A stretch of DNA of 64,000 nucleotides from Oscillospiraceae bacterium (GCA_025757845.1 CP107211.1:868001-932000), one strand, 5' to 3'. Positions 43,279-51,923 are shown, numbered from the stretch's first letter. The notes: generated by a model from the letters alone, not told the origin. Translations and numbers: made by a program.

Positions 43279-44121
43279 ATGAAAATTCTGGTCGTAGACG
43301 ACGGACAGCTTGCGATCAATTCTCTGATCCGTATCTTGTGCAGAGTGGCACCGGATTGCGATTATATCAGTGCGATGACCACAGACGATGCGTTGACCTG
43401 GCTGCGTCAGGGTCCGATGGATGCAGCTTTTTTGAATCTGGAGATGCCGGGGATGAACGGCCTCGCCCTGGCTCGCATGATCCAGAAGATCCAACCGCGC
43501 TGCAATCTGATCGTGGTGACGGAACACCCTGAGTATGCGCTGGAAGCCCTGCAGATCTTTGTCAGCGGCTTCCTGCTCAAACCGGCTAACGAGGCTGATG
43601 TGCGCAATGTGCTGGAAAATCTGCGGTATCCGGCCGAGGATGTGCCTGCGGGCGTCAAGGTGCAGTGCTTTGGCAACTTTGAAGTGTTCGTGGGTGGGCG
43701 TCCGCTCTCGTTCAAGCGCAGCAAGAGCAAGGAGCTGCTGGCCTATCTGGTGGACCGCAACGGTGCCACCTGCACCAACGGCGAGATGCTGGCCGTGCTC
43801 TGGGAGGACAAGCCCGACACGGCGTCCCTGCACAGCCATCTGCGCAATCTGATCTTTGACCTGAGCCACACGCTGGAGGACGCCGGCGTGCGTGGACTGC
43901 TGGTGCGCGGGCGCAGTACGCTGGCCATCGACACCAGCAAGGTGGAGTGCGATTATTACAACTTCTTGCGGGGAGACCGCTCCACCATCAGCAGCTACCG
44001 CGGTGAATATATGACCCAGTATTCCTGGGCCGAGGTCACCCGCTCGGCACTGCGCCAGCAGGCAGCAGCCAGCCAGAAAGGCGGCCTGCCCAGCTATTAC
44101 GTCCCGCCGTCCGGCTTCTGA
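43279..44121 (+). CDS. Atypical response regulator with SARP-like DNA-binding domain
   Basis: This 280-residue protein has an N-terminal CheY-like receiver with the acidic pair D7/D8, T81 and K101 intact. The phospho-acceptor position is N53 (FLNLEMPGMNG instead of the usual LD.EMP). A winged-helix domain follows (VQCFGNFEVFVGGRPLSFKRSKSKELLAYLVDR) with the start of a bacterial transcriptional activation region. AGGAGGTGATA precedes the ATG at 43279. No histidine kinase is nearby, so regulation is probably phosphorylation-independent. It may control the adjacent BY-kinase genes, but this is inference. Confidence 0.84.
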   Translation: MKILVVDDGQLAINSLIRILCRVAPDCDYISAMTTDDALTWLRQGPMDAAFLNLEMPGMNGLALARMIQKIQPRCNLIVVTEHPEYALEALQIFVSGFLLKPANEADVRNVLENLRYPAEDVPAGVKVQCFGNFEVFVGGRPLSFKRSKSKELLAYLVDRNGATCTNGEMLAVLWEDKPDTASLHSHLRNLIFDLSHTLEDAGVRGLLVRGRSTLAIDTSKVECDYYNFLRGDRSTISSYRGEYMTQYSWAEVTRSALRQQAAASQKGGLPSYYVPPSGF

Positions 44122-44144
44122 GCCGACAAACTCACAGCAAAAAC

Positions 44145-44186
44145 AAAGCCCCGTGTGTTCCGCATCGTGAACACACGGGGCTTTTG
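44145..44186. terminator. Bidirectional terminator
   Basis: The hairpin AAAGCCCCGTGTGTTC with its complement lies between the convergent regulator and apbE genes. Confidence 0.87.
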
Positions 44187-44216
44187 CTTATGAGATGAAT
44201 TTCCGGAAATTTCCGG

Positions 44217-45305
44217 TTACTTCCGGGTATGGCTCTCCCAGCCGCTGGAGGCGACCGCCTGCTGGTCCGGGGTGCACCACATGGCCTCCACGCCGTCCAG
44301 CGACTCCACCAGTTTCTGGCCCTCTTCCAGCGGCATGCAGAACAGGCCGGTGGTCAGGCAGTCGGCCATGCCGGAGTCCGGGCACAGCACAGTCACGCTG
44401 TTGAAATAGGCAGCCGGCCACAGGGTGTCCGGGTCGATCAGGTGGTGATAGCGCTTGCCGTCCACCACAAAGTAGCGCTGGTAGTCGCCGCTGGTCACCA
44501 GTGCCATGTCGCTCATGTTGATGGCGGCCCCGAACAGGGAGTCGGTGGTGTACACCTCCGAAGCGTTCCACGGGTTCTCCACGCCGCCGGTCCACTGGCT
44601 GCCGTCAGGCTTCTTGCCAATGGCACGCAGGTTGCCGCCCACGCTCACCAGTGCGCTGGTCAGGCCCCGGGCCTGCGCAGCCTGGCACACCATCTCCACG
44701 GCGTAGCCCTTGCCCACGCTGCCCACATCCAGCGACATCTCCGGGTCGGCCAGGTACACGGTCTTGGCTTGCTCGTCGATCACCACATTGTTGATGTCGC
44801 AGTGCTGGGCTGCGGCTTCCAGCTCCTCCTGAGTGGGCAGGGTGTTGTCGGCCTCGTTCTGGTGGCTCTCGGCGGCCTCACGGTAGTTGTGCCAGATGTT
44901 CAGCACGCTGCCCATGGCCACGTTCAGCTTGCCGTTTGTGGTGTCGTACATCTTCTGAGCCAGCTCCAGCATGGACAGGATGCGGTCATCCACCTGCACG
45001 GGGGCCTTGCCGGCGTTGTCGTTGATGGTTTTCACATTCACCACGCCGTCGTAGTCGTTGTAGATGTCGTACAGCTGGTTGTAAGAGATCAGGTCAGCGT
45101 GCAGGGCTTCCATCTGCTTGGTGAACTCTTCCTCGCTCTCGCAGTAGGCGATTACCTGGGTGACGGTGTCGAACACATCATAGAAGATGGTGCTGTAGCG
45201 GGTCAGCTCCTTCTGGGGCTTGGCGGCACAGCCGGCCAGCACACTCAGACAGAGCACCGCCGCCAGCAGTCCGGCGGTGAGGCGGTTGAACAGGGTGGTT
45301 TTCAT
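44217..45305 (-). CDS. apbE: FAD:protein FMN transferase (ApbE), lipoprotein
   Basis: This 362-residue protein has a lipoprotein signal (LLAAVLCLSVLAGC). The ApbE fold follows, with DVGSVGKGYAVEMV, SVGGNLRAIGKKPDG and HHLIDPDT, which hold the FAD and Mg2+ sites. It attaches FMN to Thr residues of exported or membrane flavoproteins such as RnfG/NqrC-type subunits; none is in this window. It overlaps the upstream DUF3783 gene by 4 nt. Confidence 0.92.
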   Translation of the reverse strand: MKTTLFNRLTAGLLAAVLCLSVLAGCAAKPQKELTRYSTIFYDVFDTVTQVIAYCESEEEFTKQMEALHADLISYNQLYDIYNDYDGVVNVKTINDNAGKAPVQVDDRILSMLELAQKMYDTTNGKLNVAMGSVLNIWHNYREAAESHQNEADNTLPTQEELEAAAQHCDINNVVIDEQAKTVYLADPEMSLDVGSVGKGYAVEMVCQAAQARGLTSALVSVGGNLRAIGKKPDGSQWTGGVENPWNASEVYTTDSLFGAAINMSDMALVTSGDYQRYFVVDGKRYHHLIDPDTLWPAAYFNSVTVLCPDSGMADCLTTGLFCMPLEEGQKLVESLDGVEAMWCTPDQQAVASSGWESHTRK

Positions 45306-45724
45306 CGGGTCTGGTTCTCCTTTGCTGCGGTAAAGGCGGTGTGCTCTTCCTGCAGGTGGGCCAGCAGGTCGCCGAACACCCAGCTGCGGTTGGCGGGGGT
45401 CACCACGGCCTTGAGGGGGATGTTTACCTGCGCCTGCTTCATCAGGTCCAGCAGGGTGTCCACGTCCTTGTCCTTGAAGTTGGCCAGCACCAGAGCGGAC
45501 GGGTAAGCCTCCGGCTCCAGCACCAGCGTGCGGGCGGATCTGGTCTCCACTTCACCCAGCAGCTGAGCCACGGTCTTGCCGGCGTCGGCAGGGGACACGG
45601 GCAGGACCTTCATGCCAAAGGCAGGGGCCATGCCGTCCAGCTTGCCGCGGTCGCCGGCGGAAAGGTTCCAGCCCAGCGCCAGCGGCACCCCGGCATTCTG
45701 GTTGCGTGCAATATGTGCTTTCAT
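45302..45724 (-). CDS. DUF3783 domain protein
   Basis: This 140-residue protein carries the DUF3783 pattern in its C-terminal half (LANFKDKDVDTLLDLMKQAQVNIPLKAVVTPANRSWVF, in two parts). The family is common in anaerobic Firmicutes and has no known activity. Translational coupling to apbE (ATGA overlap) suggests a shared role in redox or flavin metabolism, as inference only. Confidence 0.78.
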   Translation of the reverse strand: MKAHIARNQNAGVPLALGWNLSAGDRGKLDGMAPAFGMKVLPVSPADAGKTVAQLLGEVETRSARTLVLEPEAYPSALVLANFKDKDVDTLLDLMKQAQVNIPLKAVVTPANRSWVFGDLLAHLQEEHTAFTAAKENQTR

Positions 45725-45811
45725 TGAAAATACCTCGTTTCAGAAGTAAACTGCAAAATATATTATAGTATAGCACAAAACTGCGGAAAAGAAAATGAGG
45801 AAACGGCACGC

Positions 45812-45843
45812 AAAAAAGGCAGCGACCGTAGCCGCTGCCTTTT
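45812..45843 (-). terminator. Terminator of aroF
   Basis: AAAAGGCAGCGGC/GTCGCTGCCTTTTTT reads on the minus strand just after the aroF stop. Confidence 0.8.
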
Positions 45844-45856
45844 GGAACGCGCAGGT

Positions 45857-46870
45857 TCAGTTCATCTTCTTGCCGAAGAACTCGACCTCTTTGCTGACGA
45901 ACTGCATCAGCTCATCGAACTGGTCGGGGGTCAGGCTCTGGGCACCGTCGCACTTGGCCTTGGCGGGGTTGTTGTGCACCTCGATCATCAGGCCGTCGGC
46001 CCCGGCGGCAACGGCAGCCTTGGCCAGCTCCGGCACCATCCAGGCGTGACCGCAGGCATGGCTGGGGTCCACCACCACGGGCAGGTGGGTCATCTTGTGC
46101 AGCATCACCACACCGGCCAGATCAAGGGTGTTGCGCATGCTGGTCTCAAAGGTGCGGATGCCGCGCTCGCAGAGGATGACATTCTCGTTGCCCTCGGCCA
46201 TGATGTACTCGGCGCTCATCACGAACTCTTCCAGCGTATTGGCCAGGCCGCGCTTGAGCAGCACCGGCTTGTTCTGGCGGCCCACGGCCTTGAGCAGCTC
46301 AAAGTTCTGCATGTTGCGGGCACCCACCTGGATCAGGTCCACGTTCTCGAACAGGGGCAGGTGCTCGGTGTTCATGATCTCGGTGACGATGGGGGCACCG
46401 GTGGCGCGGCGGGCCAGCTTGAGCAGGTCCAGACCCTCGCTGCGCATGCCCTGGAAGGAGTAGGGGGAGGTGCGGGGCTTGAATGCACCGCCGCGCAGCA
46501 GAGAAGCACCGGCGGCCTTCACGCGCTGGGCGCAGTAGGTGATCTGCTCTTCACTTTCAATGCTGCAGGGGCCGGCGATGACCGCAAAGTTGCCGCCGCC
46601 GATCTTCACGCCGTCCACGTCGATGATGCTGTCGTCCGGGTGGAACTTGCGGTTGGCCTTTTTATAAGGTTCGGACACGCGGCGGCAGGTCTCCACCACG
46701 GGGTTTGCCAGTACCCAGCTTTCGGCGATGGCCTTGGTGTCGCCGATGAGGCCCAGAATATGGGTATCGCTGCCCTTGGAGTCGTTGATCTGCAGGCCCA
46801 TGCCCTCCAGCTCGTGGCAGAACTCGCGCACCTGTACGTCGGGGGCATCCTGTTTCAGTACGATGATCAT
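45857..46870 (-). CDS. aroF: 3-deoxy-7-phosphoheptulonate synthase (DAHP synthase)
   Basis: This 337-residue type I-beta DAHP synthase catalyses the first step of aromatic amino acid synthesis. A ferredoxin-like regulatory domain (residues 1-70) precedes the TIM barrel. Markers are VIAGPCSIES, RGGAFKPRTSPYSFQG, LKRGLANTLEEF, DPSHACGH and the metal-binding D/E/H residues near the C-terminus. The regulatory domain suggests feedback by Phe/Tyr or prephenate. Its promoter carries paired palindromes. Confidence 0.95.
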   Translation of the reverse strand: MIIVLKQDAPDVQVREFCHELEGMGLQINDSKGSDTHILGLIGDTKAIAESWVLANPVVETCRRVSEPYKKANRKFHPDDSIIDVDGVKIGGGNFAVIAGPCSIESEEQITYCAQRVKAAGASLLRGGAFKPRTSPYSFQGMRSEGLDLLKLARRATGAPIVTEIMNTEHLPLFENVDLIQVGARNMQNFELLKAVGRQNKPVLLKRGLANTLEEFVMSAEYIMAEGNENVILCERGIRTFETSMRNTLDLAGVVMLHKMTHLPVVVDPSHACGHAWMVPELAKAAVAAGADGLMIEVHNNPAKAKCDGAQSLTPDQFDELMQFVSKEVEFFGKKMN

Positions 46871-46953
46871 AGTGGTTTTGTCTCCTTTGCCTTTTCCTAT
46901 CTGTGCGAAACGGCAGGGGAGACCGGCTCCTTTGCCGCAGCTTGCAACGTCAG

Positions 46954-47006
46954 ACTTTAGTTCCCTGAAGTGATGGTGCTATGATAACACTTCAGGAAAC
47001 TGAAGT
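46954..47006 (-). promoter_or_regulatory. Two 18-bp palindromic operator candidates of aroF
   Basis: ACTTCAGGAAACTGAAGT (46989-47006) and ACTTTAGTTCCCTGAAGT (46954-46971) are near-identical palindromes with centres 35 bp apart. The first fills the spacer between the -35 and -10 boxes, the second lies in the early transcript. This spacing suggests a repressor binding as two dimers. Confidence 0.72.
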
Positions 47007-47009
47007 CAA
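46981..47009 (-). promoter_or_regulatory. Promoter of aroF
   Basis: TTGACT, a 17-nt spacer and TATCAT read on the minus strand, overlapping the first palindrome. Confidence 0.72.
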
Positions 47010-47130
47010 GAACTTTTTGAAATTTGTGCAAAAAAGCAGTTTGCAGGGGCATTTTTACAGCTTTTTGCCGGAAACTCTGCCCGGAGGGGCTGTTATTTCA
47101 AAGGGGAACGTGGTAAAATGATGGCAAGAG

Positions 47131-47198
47131 AACCCTCTCCGCCGTAATGACGGAGAAGGCGAGGACGCGCAGCCTTGTACAGCAAAACGGAGAGGGTT
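47131..47198. repeat. Short palindromic element upstream of ybaK
   Basis: AACCCTCTCCG and CGGAGAGGGTT are perfect 11-bp terminal inverted repeats around 46 nt, with an inner CCG-TAATGA-CGG hairpin. It may be a small relative of the MITE-like repeats. Confidence 0.55.
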
Positions 47199-47227
47199 TG
47201 ACCCAAAAAATAAGAGGTTGAGATAAA

Positions 47228-47710
47228 ATGGGAAAAGAAGCAAAAACCAATGCCATGCGCATTCTGGAACGTGAAAAGGTGCCCTATACGGCCCACGAGT
47301 ACGCCCACGAAGAGGGCGTGGCCGTGGCCGGTGTGGATGTGGCCGGCAGCATGGGCGAGGACCCGGCCTGCGTATACAAGACGCTGGTGACCCAGGGCAG
47401 CAGCAAAAATTACTTTGTGTTTGTCATCCCGGTGGCGGCCGAGCTGGACCTGAAAGCCGCCGCCCGCAGCGTGGGCGAAAAGAGCGTGGCCATGATCCAT
47501 GTAGCCGACATCAACAAGGTCACCGGCTATGTGCGCGGCGGCTGCAGCCCCGTGGGCATGAGGAAGCAGTACAAGACCGTGTTCGACGAGAGCGTCCTCG
47601 CACAGGAAAAAGTGTATGTTTCCGGCGGGCGCATCGGCACCCAGGTGTGCTGTGCTCCGGTGGACCTCATCCGTGCCGCCCGCGCCACTACGGCAAAGAT
47701 CATCTTCTGA
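47228..47710 (+). CDS. ybaK: Cys-tRNA(Pro)/Cys-tRNA(Cys) deacylase (YbaK/EbsC)
   Basis: This 160-residue editing enzyme hydrolyses mischarged Cys-tRNA(Pro). It has the family pattern KVPYTAHEYAHEEGVAVAG, the conserved ACVYKTLV with catalytic Lys, and GGCSPVGMRKQ. The start follows AGAGGTTGAGAT. Confidence 0.92.
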   Translation: MGKEAKTNAMRILEREKVPYTAHEYAHEEGVAVAGVDVAGSMGEDPACVYKTLVTQGSSKNYFVFVIPVAAELDLKAAARSVGEKSVAMIHVADINKVTGYVRGGCSPVGMRKQYKTVFDESVLAQEKVYVSGGRIGTQVCCAPVDLIRAARATTAKIIF

Positions 47711-47995
47711 ACAGAGCAGAAAAGTACGTCTTTTGGGGCAAAGACGGGTTGGAAGATTTTACGGAAAATATACTCAAACCATAAGTCATACTTAAAAAGA
47801 AAAACGATGGCGAAACTGCACAAAACTTTTGAAAGTTTTTTGGCGCATGGAAACACAAGGGAGAATTTGCCGCAACACCCTTTGCAAAGCCATTATTTTG
47901 CCGTAAACTGTATGTAGCACAGGGACGGTCACCCCATAGAACGGGCCCCGCACCCTGCAGAAATGCCAGCACAGAAACTGCGGAGGAAGAGATCC

Positions 47996-48100
47996 ATGAA
48001 AAAGACGCTGCCGGGTCGCATGGAACGAAACAATATTCGTGCATGTCAGGGGCATCGTGCAGCTTCGTGCAAGGCATGGGAACAGAATACGCAAAAATAA
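47996..48100 (+). CDS. Short ORF (34 aa) in the purE leader, possible leader peptide
   Basis: An ATG preceded by CGGAGGAAGAG opens a 34-codon ORF, starting MKKTLPGRMERN and ending with TAA one base before a terminator hairpin. I recognise no family. The strong ribosome site and the position next to the hairpin suggest a leader peptide controlling attenuation, but no run of a regulatory codon is evident. The rest of 47711-47995 shows no gene or known riboswitch. Confidence 0.42.
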   Translation: MKKTLPGRMERNNIRACQGHRAASCKAWEQNTQK

Positions 48101-48101
48101 A

Positions 48102-48134
48102 GGCTGTGGTGCAGGTGTACCACTGCCTTTTTTG
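48102..48134 (+). terminator. Attenuator hairpin before purE
   Basis: GGC-GTGGT pairs with ACCAC-GCC and is followed by TTTTTTG, 33 nt before the purE start. Confidence 0.7.
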
Positions 48135-48166
48135 TTTGTCAGAAGTGGAAAGAGAGGGTTTGGATT

Positions 48167-48667
48167 ATGGTTCGTAAAGTTGCTGTGATCATGGGTTCCG
48201 ACAGCGATTGGCCGGTGGTCAAGGGGGCCTGTGCCCAGCTCAAAGCGCTGGATATCCCCTTTGAAGCACACATCCTGTCGGCACACCGCACGCCCGCCGA
48301 GGCGGCTGCGTTTGCCAAGAGCGCAAAGGCCAACGGCTTTGGCGTCATCCTGTGTGCGGCCGGCATGGCAGCCCATCTGGCCGGTGCCTTTGCCGCCAAC
48401 ACTACGCTGCCGGTGATCGGCATCCCCATGAAGGGCGGTGCCATGGACGGTCTGGATGCCCTGCTGGCCACCGTGCAGATGCCCAGCGGCATCCCGGTGG
48501 CCACCGTGGCCCTGAACGGCGCCAAGAACGCCGCCTGGCTGGCCGCCGAGATCCTGGCACTGGGCGATGAGGCTCTGGCAGCAAAGCTGGAAGCCGAGCG
48601 CACCGCCATGGCGGCACAGATCGCGGCCAAGGAGGAAAAACTGCAGGCGGAGATCGCCGAACTGTAA
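48167..48667 (+). CDS. purE: N5-carboxyaminoimidazole ribonucleotide mutase
   Basis: This 166-residue enzyme rearranges N5-CAIR to CAIR. It has VAVIMGSDSDWPVVKGA, the HRTPAEAAAF motif and CAAGMAAHLAG. No purK is seen, although class I PurE normally works with it. First structural gene of the purine operon. Confidence 0.95.
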   Translation: MVRKVAVIMGSDSDWPVVKGACAQLKALDIPFEAHILSAHRTPAEAAAFAKSAKANGFGVILCAAGMAAHLAGAFAANTTLPVIGIPMKGGAMDGLDALLATVQMPSGIPVATVALNGAKNAAWLAAEILALGDEALAAKLEAERTAMAAQIAAKEEKLQAEIAEL

Positions 48668-48677
48668 AGGAGAACCA

Positions 48678-50156
48678 ATGTCTGATTTTGCATATCCGCT
48701 GCACGAAGAATGCGGCGTTTTTGGCCTCTACGACCGGGCCGGCACCGAGGATGTGGCCGCTGCCGCCTACTCGGCGCTGTATGCCCTGCAGCACCGCGGG
48801 CAGGAGAGCTGCGGCATCGCCGTGAACGACGACGGCGTCATCCAGGGCCACCGGGATCTGGGCCTTGTGAACGAGGTGTTCACCCCGGCGGTGCTGGGCA
48901 GCCTGGCCAACCCCAACGCCCATATGGCCACCGGCCATGTGCGCTACGCCACCTCCGGCAGCCGCATCCGGGCCAATGCTCAGCCCATGATCGTGCGGCA
49001 CGGCCGCGGCACCATGGCCCTGTGCCACAACGGCAACCTGACCAATGCCATTGAGCTGCGACGTCAGCTGGAAAACGAGGGAGCCATCTTCCATGGCTCC
49101 TCGGACACCGAGGTCATCTGCTACCTCATCACTCGCAACCGCCTGCGCATGGGCAGCATCGAGACGGCCATCAGCAAGACCATGGACGTGCTGGAAGGCG
49201 CGTACAGTCTGGTGATCATGTCTGCCACCAAGCTCATCGCGGTGCGCGACCCCCGCGGCTACCGGCCCCTGTGCATCGGCACGCTGCCCGGCGGCGGCTA
49301 CGTCTTTGCCAGCGAGAGCTGTGCCCTGGACGCTGTGGGTGCCACTCTGCTGCGGGATGTGGAGCCCGGCGAGATCGTGGTGGCCGACGCCAAGACCGGT
49401 GAGCTGCGCAGCATCACCGACCATGTGGGCCGCCCGGACACCCAGATGTGCGTGTTCGAGTTCATCTACTTTGCCCGCCCGGACAGCATCATCGAGGGCA
49501 GCTCGGTGCACGAGGCCCGCAAGCAGGCCGGCCGGTTCCTGGCACAGGAACACCCGGTGGATGCCGATGTGGTCATCGGCGTGCCGGACTCCGGCCTGGA
49601 CGCCGCCCTGGGCTACTCCCAGGAGAGCGGCATCCCCTACGGCATCGGCTTCATCAAGAACAAATACATCGGCCGCACCTTCATTCAGGGCAGCCAGAAG
49701 CAGCGTGAGAACAGCGTGCGCATCAAGCTGAACGTGATCTCCAGCACGGTCAAGGGCAAGCGCGTGGTGCTGGTGGATGACTCCATCGTGCGCGGTACCA
49801 CCTCTGCCCGCATCATCAAGCTGCTGCGGGACGCCGGTGCCACCGAAGTACACTTCATGGTGTCGGCACCGCCGTTCAAATATCCCTGCTACTTCGGCAC
49901 CGACATCCCCGACCAGAAACTGCTGGTGGCCACCGGACGCACGGTGGACCAGATCAATGAGATCATCGGGGCCGACACCCTGGGCTACCTGTCCACCGAA
50001 CATGTGGTGCAGCTGGCCAAAAACGCAAACTGTGGGTTCTGCACTGCCTGCTTCACCGGCGAATATGCCGTGAAGCCGGACGAGGTGCTTTCCACCGATA
50101 TCCACGAACGCCACCTGAACGACCGCCCCAAGGACGAGAAAAAGTTAGGAGAGTAA
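48678..50156 (+). CDS. purF: Amidophosphoribosyltransferase
   Basis: This 492-residue enzyme commits PRPP to purine synthesis. The nucleophile C12 (ECGVFG) follows an 11-residue propeptide, as in the B. subtilis enzyme. The PRPP site is VVLVDDSIVRGTTS. Late cysteines (CGFCTACF) suggest the oxygen-sensitive 4Fe-4S form. AAGGAG precedes the ATG at 48678. Confidence 0.97.
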   Translation: MSDFAYPLHEECGVFGLYDRAGTEDVAAAAYSALYALQHRGQESCGIAVNDDGVIQGHRDLGLVNEVFTPAVLGSLANPNAHMATGHVRYATSGSRIRANAQPMIVRHGRGTMALCHNGNLTNAIELRRQLENEGAIFHGSSDTEVICYLITRNRLRMGSIETAISKTMDVLEGAYSLVIMSATKLIAVRDPRGYRPLCIGTLPGGGYVFASESCALDAVGATLLRDVEPGEIVVADAKTGELRSITDHVGRPDTQMCVFEFIYFARPDSIIEGSSVHEARKQAGRFLAQEHPVDADVVIGVPDSGLDAALGYSQESGIPYGIGFIKNKYIGRTFIQGSQKQRENSVRIKLNVISSTVKGKRVVLVDDSIVRGTTSARIIKLLRDAGATEVHFMVSAPPFKYPCYFGTDIPDQKLLVATGRTVDQINEIIGADTLGYLSTEHVVQLAKNANCGFCTACFTGEYAVKPDEVLSTDIHERHLNDRPKDEKKLGE

Positions 50157-50160
50157 CACC

Positions 50161-51207
50161 ATGGAAAAGAGCTATTCGGAAAGCTACGCCGCAGCAGGCG
50201 TGGACATCACCGCCGGTTACCGTTCGGTCGAACTGATGAAGCAGTATGTGGCCCGCACCATGAACGAGCACTGCATCGGCGGGCTGGGCGGCTTTGGCGG
50301 CCTGTTTGAACTGGACTGCACCGGCTACAAGCACCCGGTGCTGATCTCCGGCACCGACGGTGTGGGCACCAAGCTGAAGATCGCCATGATCATGGACAAG
50401 CACGACACCATCGGCATCGACTGTGTGGCCATGTGCGTCAACGACGTCATCTGCGCCGGTGCAAAGCCGCTGGTGTTCCTGGACTACATCGCCTGCGGCC
50501 GCAACATCCCGGAAAAGATCGCCGAGATCGTCAAGGGCGTGGCCGAGGGCTGCGTGCAGGCCGATTGCTCTCTGGTGGGCGGCGAGACGGCCGAGCACCC
50601 GGGCATGATGCCGGAGGACGAGTACGATCTGGCCGGTTTTACCGTGGGCGTCGTGGACAAGGAAAAAATCCTGAGCAATGACACCATGAAGTCCGGCGAT
50701 GTGATCATCGCTCTGCCTTCCACCGGTGTGCACTCCAACGGCTTCTCGCTGGTGCGCAAGATCTTTGACATCGACGGCAACCCCGACGTGCTGCACACCA
50801 CGCCCGCCGAGCTGGGCGGCAAGAGCCTGGGCGAGGCCCTGCTGGCTCCCACTAAAATTTACGTTAAGCCGGTGCTCAAGGTGCTGGAGGAAGTGGATGT
50901 CAAGGGCATTTCCCACATCACCGGCGGCGGCTTCTACGAGAACATTCCCCGCAGCCTGAAGAAGGGCTGCTGCGCCCGCATCCACAAGGCGGACGTCCGC
51001 ACCCCGGCACTGTTCCACCTGATGCAGAAGGAGGGCGGCATCTCCGAGCACGATATGTTCAACACCTTCAACATGGGCGTGGGCATGGTGCTCACCGTGC
51101 CTGCCGAGCAGGCCGACAAGGCGCTGGAGATCCTGCATGCCAACGGTGAGCCGGAGGCTTACCGTCTGGGCGTCATCGCAGAAGGCGAGGGTGTGGAGCT
51201 GTGCTGA
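50161..51207 (+). CDS. purM: Phosphoribosylformylglycinamidine cyclo-ligase
   Basis: This 348-residue AIR synthetase has YAAAGVDITAGYRSVELMK, LISGTDGVGTKLKIA, GGETAEHPGMMPEDEYDLAGF and HITGGGFYENIPR. It starts 4 nt after purF and overlaps purN by 7 nt. Confidence 0.97.
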   Translation: MEKSYSESYAAAGVDITAGYRSVELMKQYVARTMNEHCIGGLGGFGGLFELDCTGYKHPVLISGTDGVGTKLKIAMIMDKHDTIGIDCVAMCVNDVICAGAKPLVFLDYIACGRNIPEKIAEIVKGVAEGCVQADCSLVGGETAEHPGMMPEDEYDLAGFTVGVVDKEKILSNDTMKSGDVIIALPSTGVHSNGFSLVRKIFDIDGNPDVLHTTPAELGGKSLGEALLAPTKIYVKPVLKVLEEVDVKGISHITGGGFYENIPRSLKKGCCARIHKADVRTPALFHLMQKEGGISEHDMFNTFNMGVGMVLTVPAEQADKALEILHANGEPEAYRLGVIAEGEGVELC

Positions 51208-51797
51208 ACATTGCAGTGTTAGTTTCCGGCGGCGGCACCAACCTGCAGGCCCTGCTGGACAGTGAGGCCCGCGGCGAGAACCCCAATGGTAAAATTACGC
51301 TGGTGGTGGCCTCCAAGCCCGGCGTCTATGCGCTGGAACGTGCCGCAAAGGCCGGTGTGGAGAGCTGCGTGGTGCGCCGCAGGGACTACGACAACAGTGA
51401 AGATTTTGACGCGGCCCTGCTGGGCACGCTGAAAGCACACAACATCGACCTTGTGGTGCTGGCAGGCTTTCTGTCGGTGCTGGGGCCCAGCGTCATCGCG
51501 GCCTATCCGCGCCGCATCCTGAACGTGCACCCGGCGCTCATCCCGTCCTTCTGCGGGCCGGGCATGTACGGCCTGCGGCCCCACGAGGCCGCCCTTGCCC
51601 GTGGCTGCAAGGTGACCGGTGCCACCGTCCACTTTGTGAACGAAGAATGCGACGGCGGGCCCATCCTGCTGCAGAAGGCCGTGGACATCCTGCCCGGCGA
51701 CACCCCGGAGGTGCTGCAGAAACGGGTCATGGAGCAGGCCGAGTGGAAGCTGCTGCCCAAGGCGGTCGCCATGGTGTGCAGCGGAGAGATCGAGTAA
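51201..51797 (+). CDS. purN: Phosphoribosylglycinamide formyltransferase
   Basis: This 198-residue 10-formyl-THF enzyme has VLVSGGGTNLQALLDSE, the catalytic Asn/His region ILNVHPALIPSF, and ATVHFVNEECDGGPILLQ. The start is GTG 51201 inside the purM end. A palindromic repeat follows the stop immediately. Confidence 0.95.
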   Translation: MLNIAVLVSGGGTNLQALLDSEARGENPNGKITLVVASKPGVYALERAAKAGVESCVVRRRDYDNSEDFDAALLGTLKAHNIDLVVLAGFLSVLGPSVIAAYPRRILNVHPALIPSFCGPGMYGLRPHEAALARGCKVTGATVHFVNEECDGGPILLQKAVDILPGDTPEVLQKRVMEQAEWKLLPKAVAMVCSGEIE

Positions 51798-51900
51798 AAA
51801 CTCCTTCCGTCACGCCTGACGGCGTGCCACCTCCCTCTGGGAGGGAGGCTCAAAGGCTCCCTCATGGAGGGAGCTGTCGCCGAAGACGACTGAGGGAGTT
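51798..51900 (+). repeat. MITE-like palindromic repeat, family 2 (short copy)
   Basis: The element starts right at the purN stop with AAACTCCTTCCGTCA and ends GACTGAGGGAGTT. It shares hairpins and the CCACCTCCCTC block with 28664-28799. Confidence 0.8.
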
Positions 51901-51923
51901 CGTCAGATAATAGGAGAACAACA

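Noticed and set aside
47711..48166. Purine or PRPP riboswitch upstream of purE
   Set aside because: I looked for the conserved purine-aptamer loops and did not see them; only the short ORF and attenuator hairpin are supported.
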